Part shown: piece by piece, positions 7,181 to 14,824 of the stretch
Numbering within the stretch: the first letter of the stretch is position 1
Layout of the letters: each line of letters opens with the position of its first letter
Program-made: the position numbers and the translations under genes
Notes under the pieces: generated by a model
What the model was told of the DNA's origin: nothing
Seen by the model: only the letters and a program-made list of their open reading frames with translations
Database searches by the model: none
DNA from: Candidatus Segatella intestinihominis
GTDB taxonomy: Bacteria > Bacteroidota > Bacteroidia > Bacteroidales > Bacteroidaceae
Assembly: GCA_900548535.1 (NCBI GenBank)
Contig: URLG01000052.1
Coordinates: 1-18,731 of the forward strand
Reading direction: 5' to 3'
Length of the DNA: 18,731 nt

Positions 7181-7312
7181 AGAGGCTCAATCGGAGGCGA
7201 GAAGAGACCTGTATGAAGCCTGTAAGAGCCTCTTTCCGAATCGGGAAGAGCCCCTTCTCAACTCCAGAAGAGCCTCTTCCCGACTCCAAACAAGGCACTT
7301 ACCAACCCTAAA
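7181..7312. repeat. Degenerate 22-bp tandem repeat, six units
   Basis: Units begin at 7181, 7203, 7225, 7247, 7269 and 7291, spaced by exactly 22 bp. They open with AGAGGC, AGAGAC, AGAGCC, AGAGCC, AGAGCC and CAAGGC. The third and fifth are most alike (AGAGCCTCTTTCCGA and AGAGCCTCTTCCCGA). The period is not a multiple of three and no credible gene covers it. It fills most of the 255-nt gap between the convergent helicase and ATPase genes; the remainder shows only a TTCTTCACTCTTCACTT-like AT-rich tail at 7352-7374. Confidence 0.65.
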
Positions 7313-7368
7313 CATGGCAATTCTTTTCAAAAAATCTGTCGTACACACTACTCTTCGTTCTTCACTCT

Positions 7369-9324
7369 TCACTTAATAAGTTTTAATCTTAAAGAATTGA
7401 GCACTACACTCACGCTGGAGCATGCCATCAGGGCACTTGCCCACATCGGGGTAATCTGGAAATCGATGCCGAAGAGATGCAGGGCACCTGCCGCCAACGG
7501 GATGCAAACGAGATTGTAGATGAACGCCCAGAAGAGGTTTTGCCATATCATGCCCACCGTCTTGCGGCTCAACTTCACGGCATCAGGTATCGCCAAGAGG
7601 TCATCGCCCATCAGCGTAACCTGCGCCACATCCATCGCCACATCCGTGCCCCTGCCTATCGCCATGCTCACATCGGCAAGGGCGAGAGCTTGGGTGTCGT
7701 TGATGCCATCGCCTATCATCATCACTCGCTTGCCCTCGGCTTGGAGCCTTGCCACGAGAGCCTGTTTGTCACCAGGCTTCACTTGGCTCTGATAGTGCTG
7801 GATGCCTGCCTTCTGCGCCCAGTAACGAGCCGCCTCCTCCTTGTCGCCACTCATCATGTGAACCTCGATGCCCTCTTGCTGCAATCGAGCCATCGCCTCG
7901 GCGGCATGAGGTTTGAGGGTTTCACGAGATTCAAGGGCATCGGGGGATTGGAGGTCGAGCGCACTTGCCTTGGTGAAATCCACATTTTGGTTAGGGATGG
8001 TGAGGGTGCCCGTCTTGTCGATGACGAGGGCGTTCACCTTGCGCAGGTTCTCTAGGGCAGCGGCATCCTTGATCAATATCTGCTTCTGCGCCGCCTTGCC
8101 GATGCCCACCATCAGGGCGGTAGGAGTGGCAAGTCCCATGGCACAAGGGCAGGCGATGACCAATACCGACACCGCCGAGAGTATCGCCTGAGGCAGACAC
8201 TCGTTGCCACCAATCAGCCACCAAGCGAGGAAGGTGACGAGGGCGATAGCTGCCACTACGGGCACGAAGACGAGAGCCGCCTTATCCACGATGCGCTGCA
8301 CGGGAGCCTTGCTGCCCTGCGCCTCTTGCACCATCTTGATGATATGCGCCAAGGCAGTATTCTCGCCTATCTGCTTGGCACGCAGACGGATTTTGCCTTG
8401 GCTTGGGATGGTACCGGCAAGCACCTCATCGCCCACCTTCTTCTGGGCAGGCACAGGTTCGCCCGTTATCATTGCCTCATCCACGTATGCGGCATCGGCA
8501 GTCATGAAACTCTCTGCCTCAGTAACCACGCCATCCACCGGAATCTTCTCTCCGGCACGCACCTCGATGACATCGCCACGCTCAATGGTGGAGATGGGCA
8601 CTTGCTCCAAGTTGCCCTCACGGAGGAGTCGAGCCGTCTTGGGTTGCAATCCCATCAACTGCTTGATGCTGCTAGCCGTGCCGTCCTTCGCCTTCTCCTC
8701 CAAGCAGCGACCTGTCAAGACAAAGGTGATAATCATCACCGAGGCATCAAAATAAGTATGCCATTCGATGCCGTATGGCGACCAAGCGATGTCGCCAAAG
8801 AAGGTGTTGAAAGTGCTAAAGAGGAAGGCAATGAGAGTGCTCAAAGCCACAAGCGAATCCATATTTGCCGTAGCATGCTTCAGCTGCTTCCAAGCGGAGA
8901 CATAAAACATCTTGCCGCAATAGAGCATATTGAAGAGGGCAAGGAGGAGGCTTATCTGATTATTAAAAGCCGAAGAATGGTTATCTGATTGCATGCCAAA
9001 CTGCACCCATCCCATGGAAAACGCCATCACCAAGACGGCGAAGAGCCAAGAGAGGATGGTTTTGCGCTTCAGGAGAGTAAATTCACGGCGAGTGATTTCC
9101 TCTGCGCTACGATCTGCCTCGATGACGAGGTCGTAGCCAGCATTGCTGATTTCCCGCTTCATATCTTCGAGCGAAATCACATCGGGGTCATAATCTACGA
9201 GGGCTGTACGGCCAGCCAAGGACACGGAGGCAGAATGGATGCCTTCGAGCGAATTGAGTTTCTTTTCTACATTGGCAGAGCATACGGAACATGCCATGCC
9301 TATCACGGGTATTGTTTTCTTCAT
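7369..9324 (-). CDS. copA: CopA-like heavy-metal P1B-type ATPase lacking a typical N-domain
   Basis: A 651-residue inner-membrane pump that probably exports Cu(I) at the cost of ATP. An N-terminal HMA domain binds metal through GMACSVC (C12, C15). Membrane helices lie at about 89-105, 124-142, 155-175, 190-205, 350-372, 378-400, 590-612 and 625-645. The actuator loop has TGEP (287-290), the metal site CPC is at 392-394, the phosphorylated aspartate is in DKTGTLT (D436), and SGD (492-494), GDGIND (538-543) and a final MACSSVSVVLNSLRL complete the set. The oddity is the 49-residue stretch between DKTGTLT and SGD. In CopA this interval is about 140-150 residues and contains the nucleotide-binding domain with its SEHP motif; here no HP motif is seen. 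The frame is open throughout, so this is either an internal deletion or a naturally short subfamily. A promoter -7 box lies at 9396-9403; no partner copper gene is adjacent. Confidence 0.88.
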   Translation of the reverse strand: MKKTIPVIGMACSVCSANVEKKLNSLEGIHSASVSLAGRTALVDYDPDVISLEDMKREISNAGYDLVIEADRSAEEITRREFTLLKRKTILSWLFAVLVMAFSMGWVQFGMQSDNHSSAFNNQISLLLALFNMLYCGKMFYVSAWKQLKHATANMDSLVALSTLIAFLFSTFNTFFGDIAWSPYGIEWHTYFDASVMIITFVLTGRCLEEKAKDGTASSIKQLMGLQPKTARLLREGNLEQVPISTIERGDVIEVRAGEKIPVDGVVTEAESFMTADAAYVDEAMITGEPVPAQKKVGDEVLAGTIPSQGKIRLRAKQIGENTALAHIIKMVQEAQGSKAPVQRIVDKAALVFVPVVAAIALVTFLAWWLIGGNECLPQAILSAVSVLVIACPCAMGLATPTALMVGIGKAAQKQILIKDAAALENLRKVNALVIDKTGTLTIPNQNVDFTKASALDLQSPDALESRETLKPHAAEAMARLQQEGIEVHMMSGDKEEAARYWAQKAGIQHYQSQVKPGDKQALVARLQAEGKRVMMIGDGINDTQALALADVSMAIGRGTDVAMDVAQVTLMGDDLLAIPDAVKLSRKTVGMIWQNLFWAFIYNLVCIPLAAGALHLFGIDFQITPMWASALMACSSVSVVLNSLRLKLIK

Positions 9325-9395
9325 TTTTTATCTTCTGAGTTTTTATCTAAAATTATTATCCTATAAAAATCTACTACGTTTCTACAAAGAGATTG

Positions 9396-9403
9396 CAAAA
9401 TTA
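9396..9403 (-). promoter_or_regulatory. -7 box of the P-type ATPase gene
   Basis: Minus strand TAATTTTG followed by CAA matches TAnnTTTG. A -33 TTG is not evident. The predicted leader is about 65 nt, ending at the ATG at 9324. Confidence 0.55.
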
Positions 9404-9490
9404 CTTCTTTTCCATCATATTGCGTAAACCTTTTTATCAGAAATAACCATCTTTAACGCTCTCCCTCCTCTCCATTCCCCCGATTTTGCG

Positions 9491-9498
9491 TAATTTTG
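9491..9498 (+). promoter_or_regulatory. -7 box of the 130-aa protein gene
   Basis: TAATTTTG followed by CAC. An in-frame TTG (9496) sits inside this box and is therefore not a plausible start codon. The predicted transcript start is near 9505. Confidence 0.6.
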
Positions 9499-9516
9499 CA
9501 CCTCGAAAGACAATGT

Positions 9517-9538
9517 GTTACAACGTTACAGTGTTACA
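9517..9538 (+). repeat. Three GTTACA units at 8-nt spacing
   Basis: GTTACA occurs at 9517, 9525 and 9533, giving a strict 8-nt period (GTTACAAC, GTTACAGT, GTTACAGT) just after the predicted transcript start. It may be a regulator site or an mRNA leader motif; the role is unknown. Confidence 0.55.
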
Positions 9539-9552
9539 GTAAAAAATATAGT

Positions 9553-9945
9553 ATGCTTCAAAGAGATTATATACAGAGATTGATTCGCGAGTTCATGGCA
9601 GCCATAGAGCGCATGCTCGAAAAGGACGAAATAAAAACTCGCCGAGAGGAAATCAAGGACCTATACAACCAGTATGTAGGTCCCTACGCCTTCTACTCCA
9701 TCGCCACCATCGACGATGTGATGAAGGCGATGGCTGGCATCCCCGACGAGGAAACCCGCCTCTCCAAGATGGATATGCTCGCCGAACTATACTATCACGA
9801 GGCAGATACCGTGGGGCAACCCCTGAGAGACGAGCTTCTCGACAAAGCATTCATGCTCTTCGACTACGTGGAAACCCACGGCACCACCTTCTCCATCGAC
9901 CGAAGGAACAAAATGGAAATTATCAAAAGGATAACGCAAGGGTAA
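9553..9945 (+). CDS. Hypothetical helical protein, 130 aa
   Basis: A small cytoplasmic protein with no signal peptide or membrane helix, predicted almost wholly alpha-helical. It begins MLQRDYIQRLIREFMAAIER. This opening, with an amphipathic N-terminal helix and repeated Leu/Glu patterning, recalls the DUF6483 type of protein, but I cannot confirm the family. The middle (about residues 50-100) reads like a helical-repeat segment with ATIDDVMKAMAGIPDEET and MDMLAELYYHEADTV. The ATG at 9553 is chosen because the only upstream alternative is a TTG inside the -7 box. It is divergent from the ATPase gene, with 228 nt between them, and monocistronic. Function unknown. Confidence 0.8.
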   Translation: MLQRDYIQRLIREFMAAIERMLEKDEIKTRREEIKDLYNQYVGPYAFYSIATIDDVMKAMAGIPDEETRLSKMDMLAELYYHEADTVGQPLRDELLDKAFMLFDYVETHGTTFSIDRRNKMEIIKRITQG

Positions 9946-9999
9946 AGTACATTCATTATACTCCATTTTATAAAGTCGTACTTTGCATTTTTGCGATTT

Positions 10000-10020
10000 T
10001 TGTAAAATGCGGCTTTACAA
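10000..10020. other. Small hairpin, TTGTAAA/TTTACAA
   Basis: A 7-bp stem with a 7-nt loop in the 136-nt gap after the 130-aa gene. It lacks a clean T-run, so a terminator role is weak. On the minus strand CAAAAGTA (10018-10025) reads as TACTTTTG, a -7-like box. Confidence 0.35.
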
Positions 10021-10027
10021 AAGTACA

Positions 10028-10083
10028 AAATTCCTCCAATTCTTTCCAATGTTTGCAAAATTGGAAAGAATTGGAGGAATTTT
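10028..10083. repeat. Long palindrome at the 3' end of the fic gene, left copy
   Basis: A perfect 24-bp stem (10027-10050 with 10060-10083) and a 9-nt centre. The conserved core arms are CCAATTCTTTCCAAT and ATTGGAAAGAATTGG. It runs into the fic stop codon (10082-10084). It is an inverted copy of the element at 11413-11468. It could act as a terminator hairpin, an operator, or an end of a mobile cassette. Confidence 0.85.
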
Positions 10084-11386
10084 AAGATTTTGTTATTTCA
10101 TCAAATTGCTCCCCCTTTATATAGCCTTTTTTAACCTTATTGAAGGAGATTTCTGATAAAAGTCCCATATTCATCAAACCGACGACATCGGCTTTTGCTG
10201 TAGTAGGGCTTACCAAAAACTTAGCTTGCAAATCAGCAATCGTAACCACCAAATTGGAATCATCGGCAAACATCTTGATGATTTGAGCTTGGCGAGTATT
10301 GATGTTACCTATACGCAAGAAAGAATTGGCTGCTCGCTTCTCCTCCTGCTTGCGCTTGATGTAATCTTGCAACTGCTTAAACGACTGTTGGAGTACCCTC
10401 ATGTTATAAGCCACAAAATACCCCATTTCCATGCCATCCGCCTCCGTATAAAGAAAGGCTTTCTCGTACGATTTCTTCGACTTGGCAATAACCCTCGAAA
10501 TGGAAAGATACTCAGTGAGCCAATACCCTTGTTTCAGCATGTACCAATAAAACAAGGCACGTGCCGTGCGACCATTGCCATCAGCAAAAGGATGAACGTA
10601 TGCCACCATAAAATGAATGATGATGCCACGGATGATAGGATGAATAAACTGCGGTGCATCCTGCTCATTGAAAAAGCGACACAAGTCTTCCACGAAGTTA
10701 GGAATCTCTTCATAGGTGGGTGGTATATGAACCGTTTCATGCGTAATACCATTTTCCACCACCACATCGTTATTACTTCTGAAACAACCTGCCTCTTGAG
10801 GATCCTGCATCGTATGTTCTGTCATCAACTGATGTATCTGCAATAGCAATTCTGGAGTCAATAGGGCATCTTTATGAGATACTATAAATTGTATTGTCTG
10901 ATAATTGTTTGCTATCATCTGCTGCGATTTGTCCTTAGGCGTCATTTTCTTACGCAACATCTCCTTGGCAACTTTTCGGGTAGTAGCCGCCCCCTCCATC
11001 TGGCTTGAATAAATAGCCTCTTCCATCAATGAGCCAACAAGATACTGTTCCTTGTTCTCATCCCCAATAATCGAATCTGTGCCCCAAGAGCCACCCCAAT
11101 TTATATCTATCTCATGACACATACGTTGCATTTGATTGGTCAGCGTTAGTGTAATACCATACTTTCCCCATACAGACATCATGCTTTTGACACGAGCCGC
11201 TTTCACGTATGTCCATAATTGCTGGGGAGTGCATCCTTCAGGACACCTCTTATATTTAATTGTATCCCAATATTCAAAAGTTTCATTGACTTTATTTACC
11301 ACTTCCTGCACTTTGTCATTGGGAGTCAAGAGCATTGCAGACAACAAATCCTCTTGCGATATAGATGGAGCTTTCTCTATTGCCAT
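10082..11386 (-). CDS. Class II Fic family protein with C-terminal winged helix
   Basis: A 434-residue Fic protein, expected to transfer AMP from ATP onto a hydroxyl of a target protein. The catalytic motif HPFADGNGRTAR (265-276) is intact, including the histidine base and the arginine that contacts phosphate. The inhibitory motif SSQMEG (S127, E131, G132), fitting (S/T)xxxE(G/N), lies before the Fic core, which makes this a class II, self-inhibited enzyme. The first 110 residues form a Fic_N-like region. Residues about 362-425 look like a winged helix (TRQAQIIKMF, then TIADLQAKFLVSPTTAKADVVGLMNMGLL), so it may bind DNA and regulate its own gene. A long palindrome covers its promoter and an inverted copy marks its 3' end. 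It is AT-richer than the ATPase and helicase regions and has no adjacent antitoxin gene, consistent with acquisition as a unit. The target protein is unknown. Confidence 0.93.
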   Translation of the reverse strand: MAIEKAPSISQEDLLSAMLLTPNDKVQEVVNKVNETFEYWDTIKYKRCPEGCTPQQLWTYVKAARVKSMMSVWGKYGITLTLTNQMQRMCHEIDINWGGSWGTDSIIGDENKEQYLVGSLMEEAIYSSQMEGAATTRKVAKEMLRKKMTPKDKSQQMIANNYQTIQFIVSHKDALLTPELLLQIHQLMTEHTMQDPQEAGCFRSNNDVVVENGITHETVHIPPTYEEIPNFVEDLCRFFNEQDAPQFIHPIIRGIIIHFMVAYVHPFADGNGRTARALFYWYMLKQGYWLTEYLSISRVIAKSKKSYEKAFLYTEADGMEMGYFVAYNMRVLQQSFKQLQDYIKRKQEEKRAANSFLRIGNINTRQAQIIKMFADDSNLVVTIADLQAKFLVSPTTAKADVVGLMNMGLLSEISFNKVKKGYIKGEQFDEITKS

Positions 11387-11411
11387 AACTAAAACATATT
11401 AATTTCGTCTG

Positions 11412-11443
11412 CAAATTTATTCAATTCTTTCCAATTTTACAAA
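11412..11443 (-). promoter_or_regulatory. Promoter of the fic gene, inside the palindrome
   Basis: On the minus strand TTTG (plus 11440-11443) and TAAATTTG (plus 11412-11419) are spaced by 20 nt. The TTTG lies in the centre of the palindrome and one palindrome arm fills the spacer, so a protein bound there would block RNA polymerase. Confidence 0.7.
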
Positions 11444-11468
11444 CATTGGAAAGAATTGGAATGAATTT
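11413..11468. repeat. Long palindrome at the 5' end of the fic gene, right copy
   Basis: Arms CAATTCTTTCCAAT (11422-11435) and ATTGGAAAGAATTG (11445-11458) around a 9-nt centre. Its reverse complement matches the left copy at all but one of the 38 core positions, and weaker similarity reaches out to AAATTC on the outer side. Confidence 0.82.
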
Positions 11469-11483
11469 ATTAGAATAATTAAC

Positions 11484-11517
11484 AAAAAAAGGAGCATCAA
11501 AGTACATGACACTCCTT
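11484..11517 (-). terminator. Rho-independent terminator of the sigma/receptor operon
   Basis: Minus strand: AAGGAGTGTCA pairs with TGATGCTCCTT (11 bp, two G-U), with a 7-nt loop, followed by a run of seven T including the end of the stem. It lies 31 nt after the receptor stop and separates that operon from fic. Confidence 0.75.
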
Positions 11518-11548
11518 CTCTTGATATTAATTCTCTTAATTTAAAACT

Positions 11549-12460
11549 TTATTTGAATGCACCCGAATCGGCATCTCGGTTGTTGATATTCTTCTGGATA
11601 TCCTTCTTCTTACCGGAGAAGAAATTCCCGCTCACACCGATGCTTACCATGCGGTTGTTGTCCTTAATGGTATGCCACTCCTTGCGGCTCAATATCGGGT
11701 TGTCGATGGTTTCAAACTTGTATTTGGCATCATTCAGGAGCCAATAACCCGTGGCGGTGATGCGCCAGTTGCCCAGCTGATAATATACAGACAGGTTGCT
11801 GGCACTCTCATCCCAATAGTTGTAAGGACCTCTTGGCTCCTTCGCCACGATATTGCCCATGTAGCTGGCTCCCCACTTGCCCTTGCGCACGCTTATCTGG
11901 TAAACGAGCGGGATGCGCCACTGGTTGTGCTTGCCGATGATGCCGCTGCTCATGGAGTACCGCTGGAAGGAACCATACAAACCGATGTTGAGCAACTCGC
12001 TCTTGAATGGCTTGATGTTGAGGGCATATCCCATACCATACCACCACTGATAATTAGCATTTTCGTAGGTTTGCACCAGATACTTCTGTTCCTGGATGGT
12101 GCGCCACTCATAATATACGCTCATCGGGCTGTCGGTATAGACACCGAAGAAAGCCAACTGACCTTGCAACCAAGAGGAATAATGATTGATGCGGAGGAAG
12201 GCACCATACTCATTATTGGAGGTGAGGTTAGGGTTGCCTTGGTTCAGCACACCAGGGATGATGATGGTGGTATTCTCGTTGAGGTTGGCTATCGGAGGAT
12301 AGTTCACGCCGTTGGTTGACTGCAACTGGATGGAGCCATTCTTGATAGGATAAGTGAGCAAGATGGTTGGACGGATATAGCTGTTCGTCTTCTTGATGTC
12401 CTCATACTTCTGCTCTCGCCATACCCCCTCGGCACCGATGCGATAATTCAACTTGCCCAA
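11549..12460 (-). pseudogene. Frameshifted outer-membrane receptor, 3' part (beta-barrel)
   Basis: About 303 residues of transmembrane beta-barrel from an outer-membrane protein: alternating aromatic and polar strands such as GKLNYRIGAEGVW, WRIPLVYQISVRKGKWG and WRITATGYWLL. It has no signal peptide and no proper start of its own (the first possible codon is a TTG), so it cannot reach the outer membrane alone. It continues the receptor encoded at 12448-14133 in another frame. Reading back from GKLNYR, the frame gives a natural barrel strand QNSLGKLNYRIG that should follow FTADI of the upstream part. Restoring the frame needs an insertion of 1 (mod 3) bases near 12465-12475. A terminator follows the stop. 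Sequencing error cannot be excluded. Confidence 0.78.
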
Positions 12461-14133
12461 GCTATTCTGATATCAGCAGTGAATGTCTGAATGTTGAAGC
12501 GAGAGGAACTATTGTATGGCTCATACCCTGAGAGCACATTGCGAATGGTATAATCCGACCACTTCATCCAGTTGTTCCATCCCAAGGTCAGCTCTCCCTT
12601 CTTCCACTGCTTGCTATAGTTTACCTCCGTGATGAGCGAGTAAGAATCATTCTTGGAGCGCATCTTGTCATCCACGAGGGTAGAATTGTCTTTAGCTGCT
12701 GCCGAGTTGCCTTCTCCTACACTCCACTGCTGGTTGAGGTCTTGCTGATCATTGTGATAATACGTGCCGAGCACATCCACATCTATCTGCTGCTTGTGGG
12801 GCAACTGCTTGCTCAGATAGAGGTCGAGCGAAGGACCAAAGGTGTTGGTATAGTTGTCGTTATATCCCTTGCCATTCGTCCATTCGGGATTGTTTTGCGC
12901 CAAGATATCCACATTGCCACGATAGAAGGTGTGCAGATAATTAGGCGTGGCGGTTATCTGGAAGGTGATGTCCTCTGGCTTGCTATAAGCATACTTCAGG
13001 TTCATCGTATTGTTGGTGTAGCCGAAGTGCTTCTTGTAGGAGTAGAGGTAATCAGCCAAACGGTCATCAAGCATGAAGGAATAGTGATCCTCGCCGATGC
13101 AATCATGATAGTTGCGCATCTCGATGTTGTAATCCACGAAGAACTGGCTATACCCCTTGTTATATTTATAATAGGCGTTGCCATTCGCAAAACCAGTGGT
13201 AAACGCCGTCTTGGCATCGAAGCCCACAGCATAACCCGTATCCAAAGGCTTGGTCACAATCTTGACCAAGATATCCACATCGCCGTAGCGAGCAGGAGGA
13301 GCATCATAATACTCCACCTTCTTGATCTTGTTGGCAGGTATAGACTTGAGGTCGTTGTCGCTCGTCATCGCCACGCCATTGATGAGAATCTTCAACTTCT
13401 TATTGACAATGCTGCGTGTCTTACCCGTCACTGGGTCGGTGATGATGCCAGGGATGTTGGTGATGAGATCTTGCGAATGGCGGGCGTTCTTGATTTGCTC
13501 CTCATTGAAGGTATAGATGGCATGATCGCCACGGTCGGTGCGCAGGTTGCCCTTCACCACCACTCGCTTGAGCTGGTAGGCATCGGCTTGCATCCTGATG
13601 GTGCCTATGCGCCCGATGGTGACCAATCGGCTGATGGTCCTATACCCCACGTAGCTCACCTTCATGATGGCTTGCTTCTGTTCACAAGGTATCACAAAGT
13701 CGCCATTGGCATTGCTCACGCCACCGCAGAGGAAAGAAGAATCCTTGGCACTGAGCAACTGCACGTTGGCAAACTCCACGGGCAGATTGTGATTATCCAT
13801 CAACCTACCTATCAGCTTGCGCTCGCCCTTGCGGATGCACTCCACAGTAATCAAACTATCGCCCACGGTCATCTTCATCGGATAAAATCCTATCACACGG
13901 CGAATGGCAGCGGGAATATTCTGCTCATTCACATTTTGGGTAACGGTGAAGTCCTCCAACTCATTATAGATAAAGCTAATCTTATAACGAGAGGAACTCT
14001 TATCGAGGTCGATGAGCACGTCCGACATGCTGCGGTCGTGATAGCGGCGAGAGATATGTTGGGCGCACATATTAGAAATGATGGCACACAACAAGCATAT
14101 TATGATAGAAAATCTTTTCATAAGATATTGCAT
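12448..14133 (-). pseudogene. Frameshifted outer-membrane receptor, 5' part (STN, plug, barrel)
   Basis: The first 561 residues of a TonB-dependent-receptor-like protein. The signal peptide is best read from the second ATG (14121: MKRFSIIICLLCAIISNMCA). It is followed by an STN-like domain (about 27-100) that would contact the anti-sigma factor. Next is a carboxypeptidase-regulatory-like beta domain (about 105-187: IGRLMDNHNLPVEFANVQL to YVGYR). The plug (about 190-300) includes LITNIPGI, ILINGVAM and EYYDAPPARYGD. Then come barrel strands. The frame ends abruptly after FTADIRIAWAS, where the barrel should continue; the remainder is at 11549-12460. The gene follows the anti-sigma stop by a single base, so it is the third gene of the operon. 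The family imports nutrients through the outer membrane or signals their presence; the ligand is unknown. If the frameshift is real, the receptor is inactive. Confidence 0.85.
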
Positions 14134-14134
14134 A

Positions 14135-14806
14135 TTACTTTACGATGATTTCATTGCCTTGCAAGACAATATCCACATTCTCAAATTGATTCAATTCCTT
14201 GATGACATCCTCTATCTTGGTATGGCTATCCCACTCATAATAGAGGCGAAGGCTCTTTGCCTCATCACTCTCAAACTTCACTTGCAGGTCGTAATAATCG
14301 GCTATCTCTGCCATCATCTGGCTGAAAGCCACATTCTCAAAGGTCTTGTGAATGGCTGGTTTCTCGACCTTCGCCGCCGATGCCGAAGCCACCTTGGCGG
14401 TATCATTCTTCAAAGAATCGCCCACCGCCCCCTGCTCCGCATTCTCAGCTATCAGCATAGGCTCCTGGCTCTTGCGGATATAGGTGTGGATGGCAGCGAA
14501 AGCGATGCCAGAAACCAAGATGAAGCCAGCGACGGAGGCAGCTATCTTGCGCCAAGAGAAGCGAGTGGCAGGTTGCATAGGAATCGTTTCCGCGCTTTCT
14601 TCCAAGTGATGCTCTTCGCTGAATTGCTCCCAAGCCTCATCTACATTAGCTTCTGTCACTTGATGCTTCAGGAGAGCCGAATCCACCTCTTGCATCGTCT
14701 GATAGAGCTTGCGACATTCCTCATCTCGCAACATCTCACGAATCTCATCATCAGTGTATTTCTCCTGATGATCGATCATATCCAATATCTTTTCAAACTT
14801 ATCCAT
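14135..14806 (-). CDS. DUF4974/FecR-like anti-sigma factor
   Basis: A 223-residue inner-membrane protein that should hold the adjacent ECF sigma factor inactive until the receptor signals. A cytoplasmic N-terminal region (about 1-85) is acidic and helical and would bind the sigma factor. One membrane helix follows (about 87-108: KIAASVAGFILVSGIAFAAI). The periplasmic part ends in a DUF4974-type domain (about 155-223) with MMAEIADYYDLQVKFE, LYYEWDSHTKIEDVIKELN and DIVLQGNEIIVK. The usual FecR beta domain between the membrane helix and DUF4974 is missing; only a linker rich in Ala, Ser and Lys is present. It starts 18 nt after the sigma-factor stop and its stop is one base before the receptor frame. 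Confidence 0.88.
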   Translation of the reverse strand: MDKFEKILDMIDHQEKYTDDEIREMLRDEECRKLYQTMQEVDSALLKHQVTEANVDEAWEQFSEEHHLEESAETIPMQPATRFSWRKIAASVAGFILVSGIAFAAIHTYIRKSQEPMLIAENAEQGAVGDSLKNDTAKVASASAAKVEKPAIHKTFENVAFSQMMAEIADYYDLQVKFESDEAKSLRLYYEWDSHTKIEDVIKELNQFENVDIVLQGNEIIVK

Positions 14807-14824
14807 AAAATCTTCACTATATTT

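Noticed and set aside
7181..7312. CRISPR array
   Set aside because: Units are contiguous and degenerate with a 22-bp period; there are no unique spacers and no cas genes.
7187..7372. A 61-codon minus-strand frame over the tandem repeat
   Set aside because: It merely reads through the 22-bp repeats, has no initiation context and no recognisable protein pattern.
7477..9366. Several plus-strand open frames across the ATPase gene
   Set aside because: They are shadows of a well-supported P-type ATPase; their composition (His, Ala, Leu rich) and absence of motifs argue against coding.
10027..10083. Palindrome as an ordinary terminator only
   Set aside because: The stem could terminate transcription, but its T-run is short and the same sequence recurs at the fic promoter, so a sequence-specific role is more likely.
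12440..12480. Programmed -1 frameshift in the receptor
   Set aside because: The overlap has no slippery heptamer or homopolymer and no evident downstream stimulator; a mutation or sequencing error is simpler.
12742..14148. A 468-codon open frame on the plus strand
   Set aside because: It lies antisense to the receptor gene, is rich in Ile, Val and His as expected from reverse-complemented codons, and shows no family motif. The minus strand has signal peptide, STN and plug motifs.
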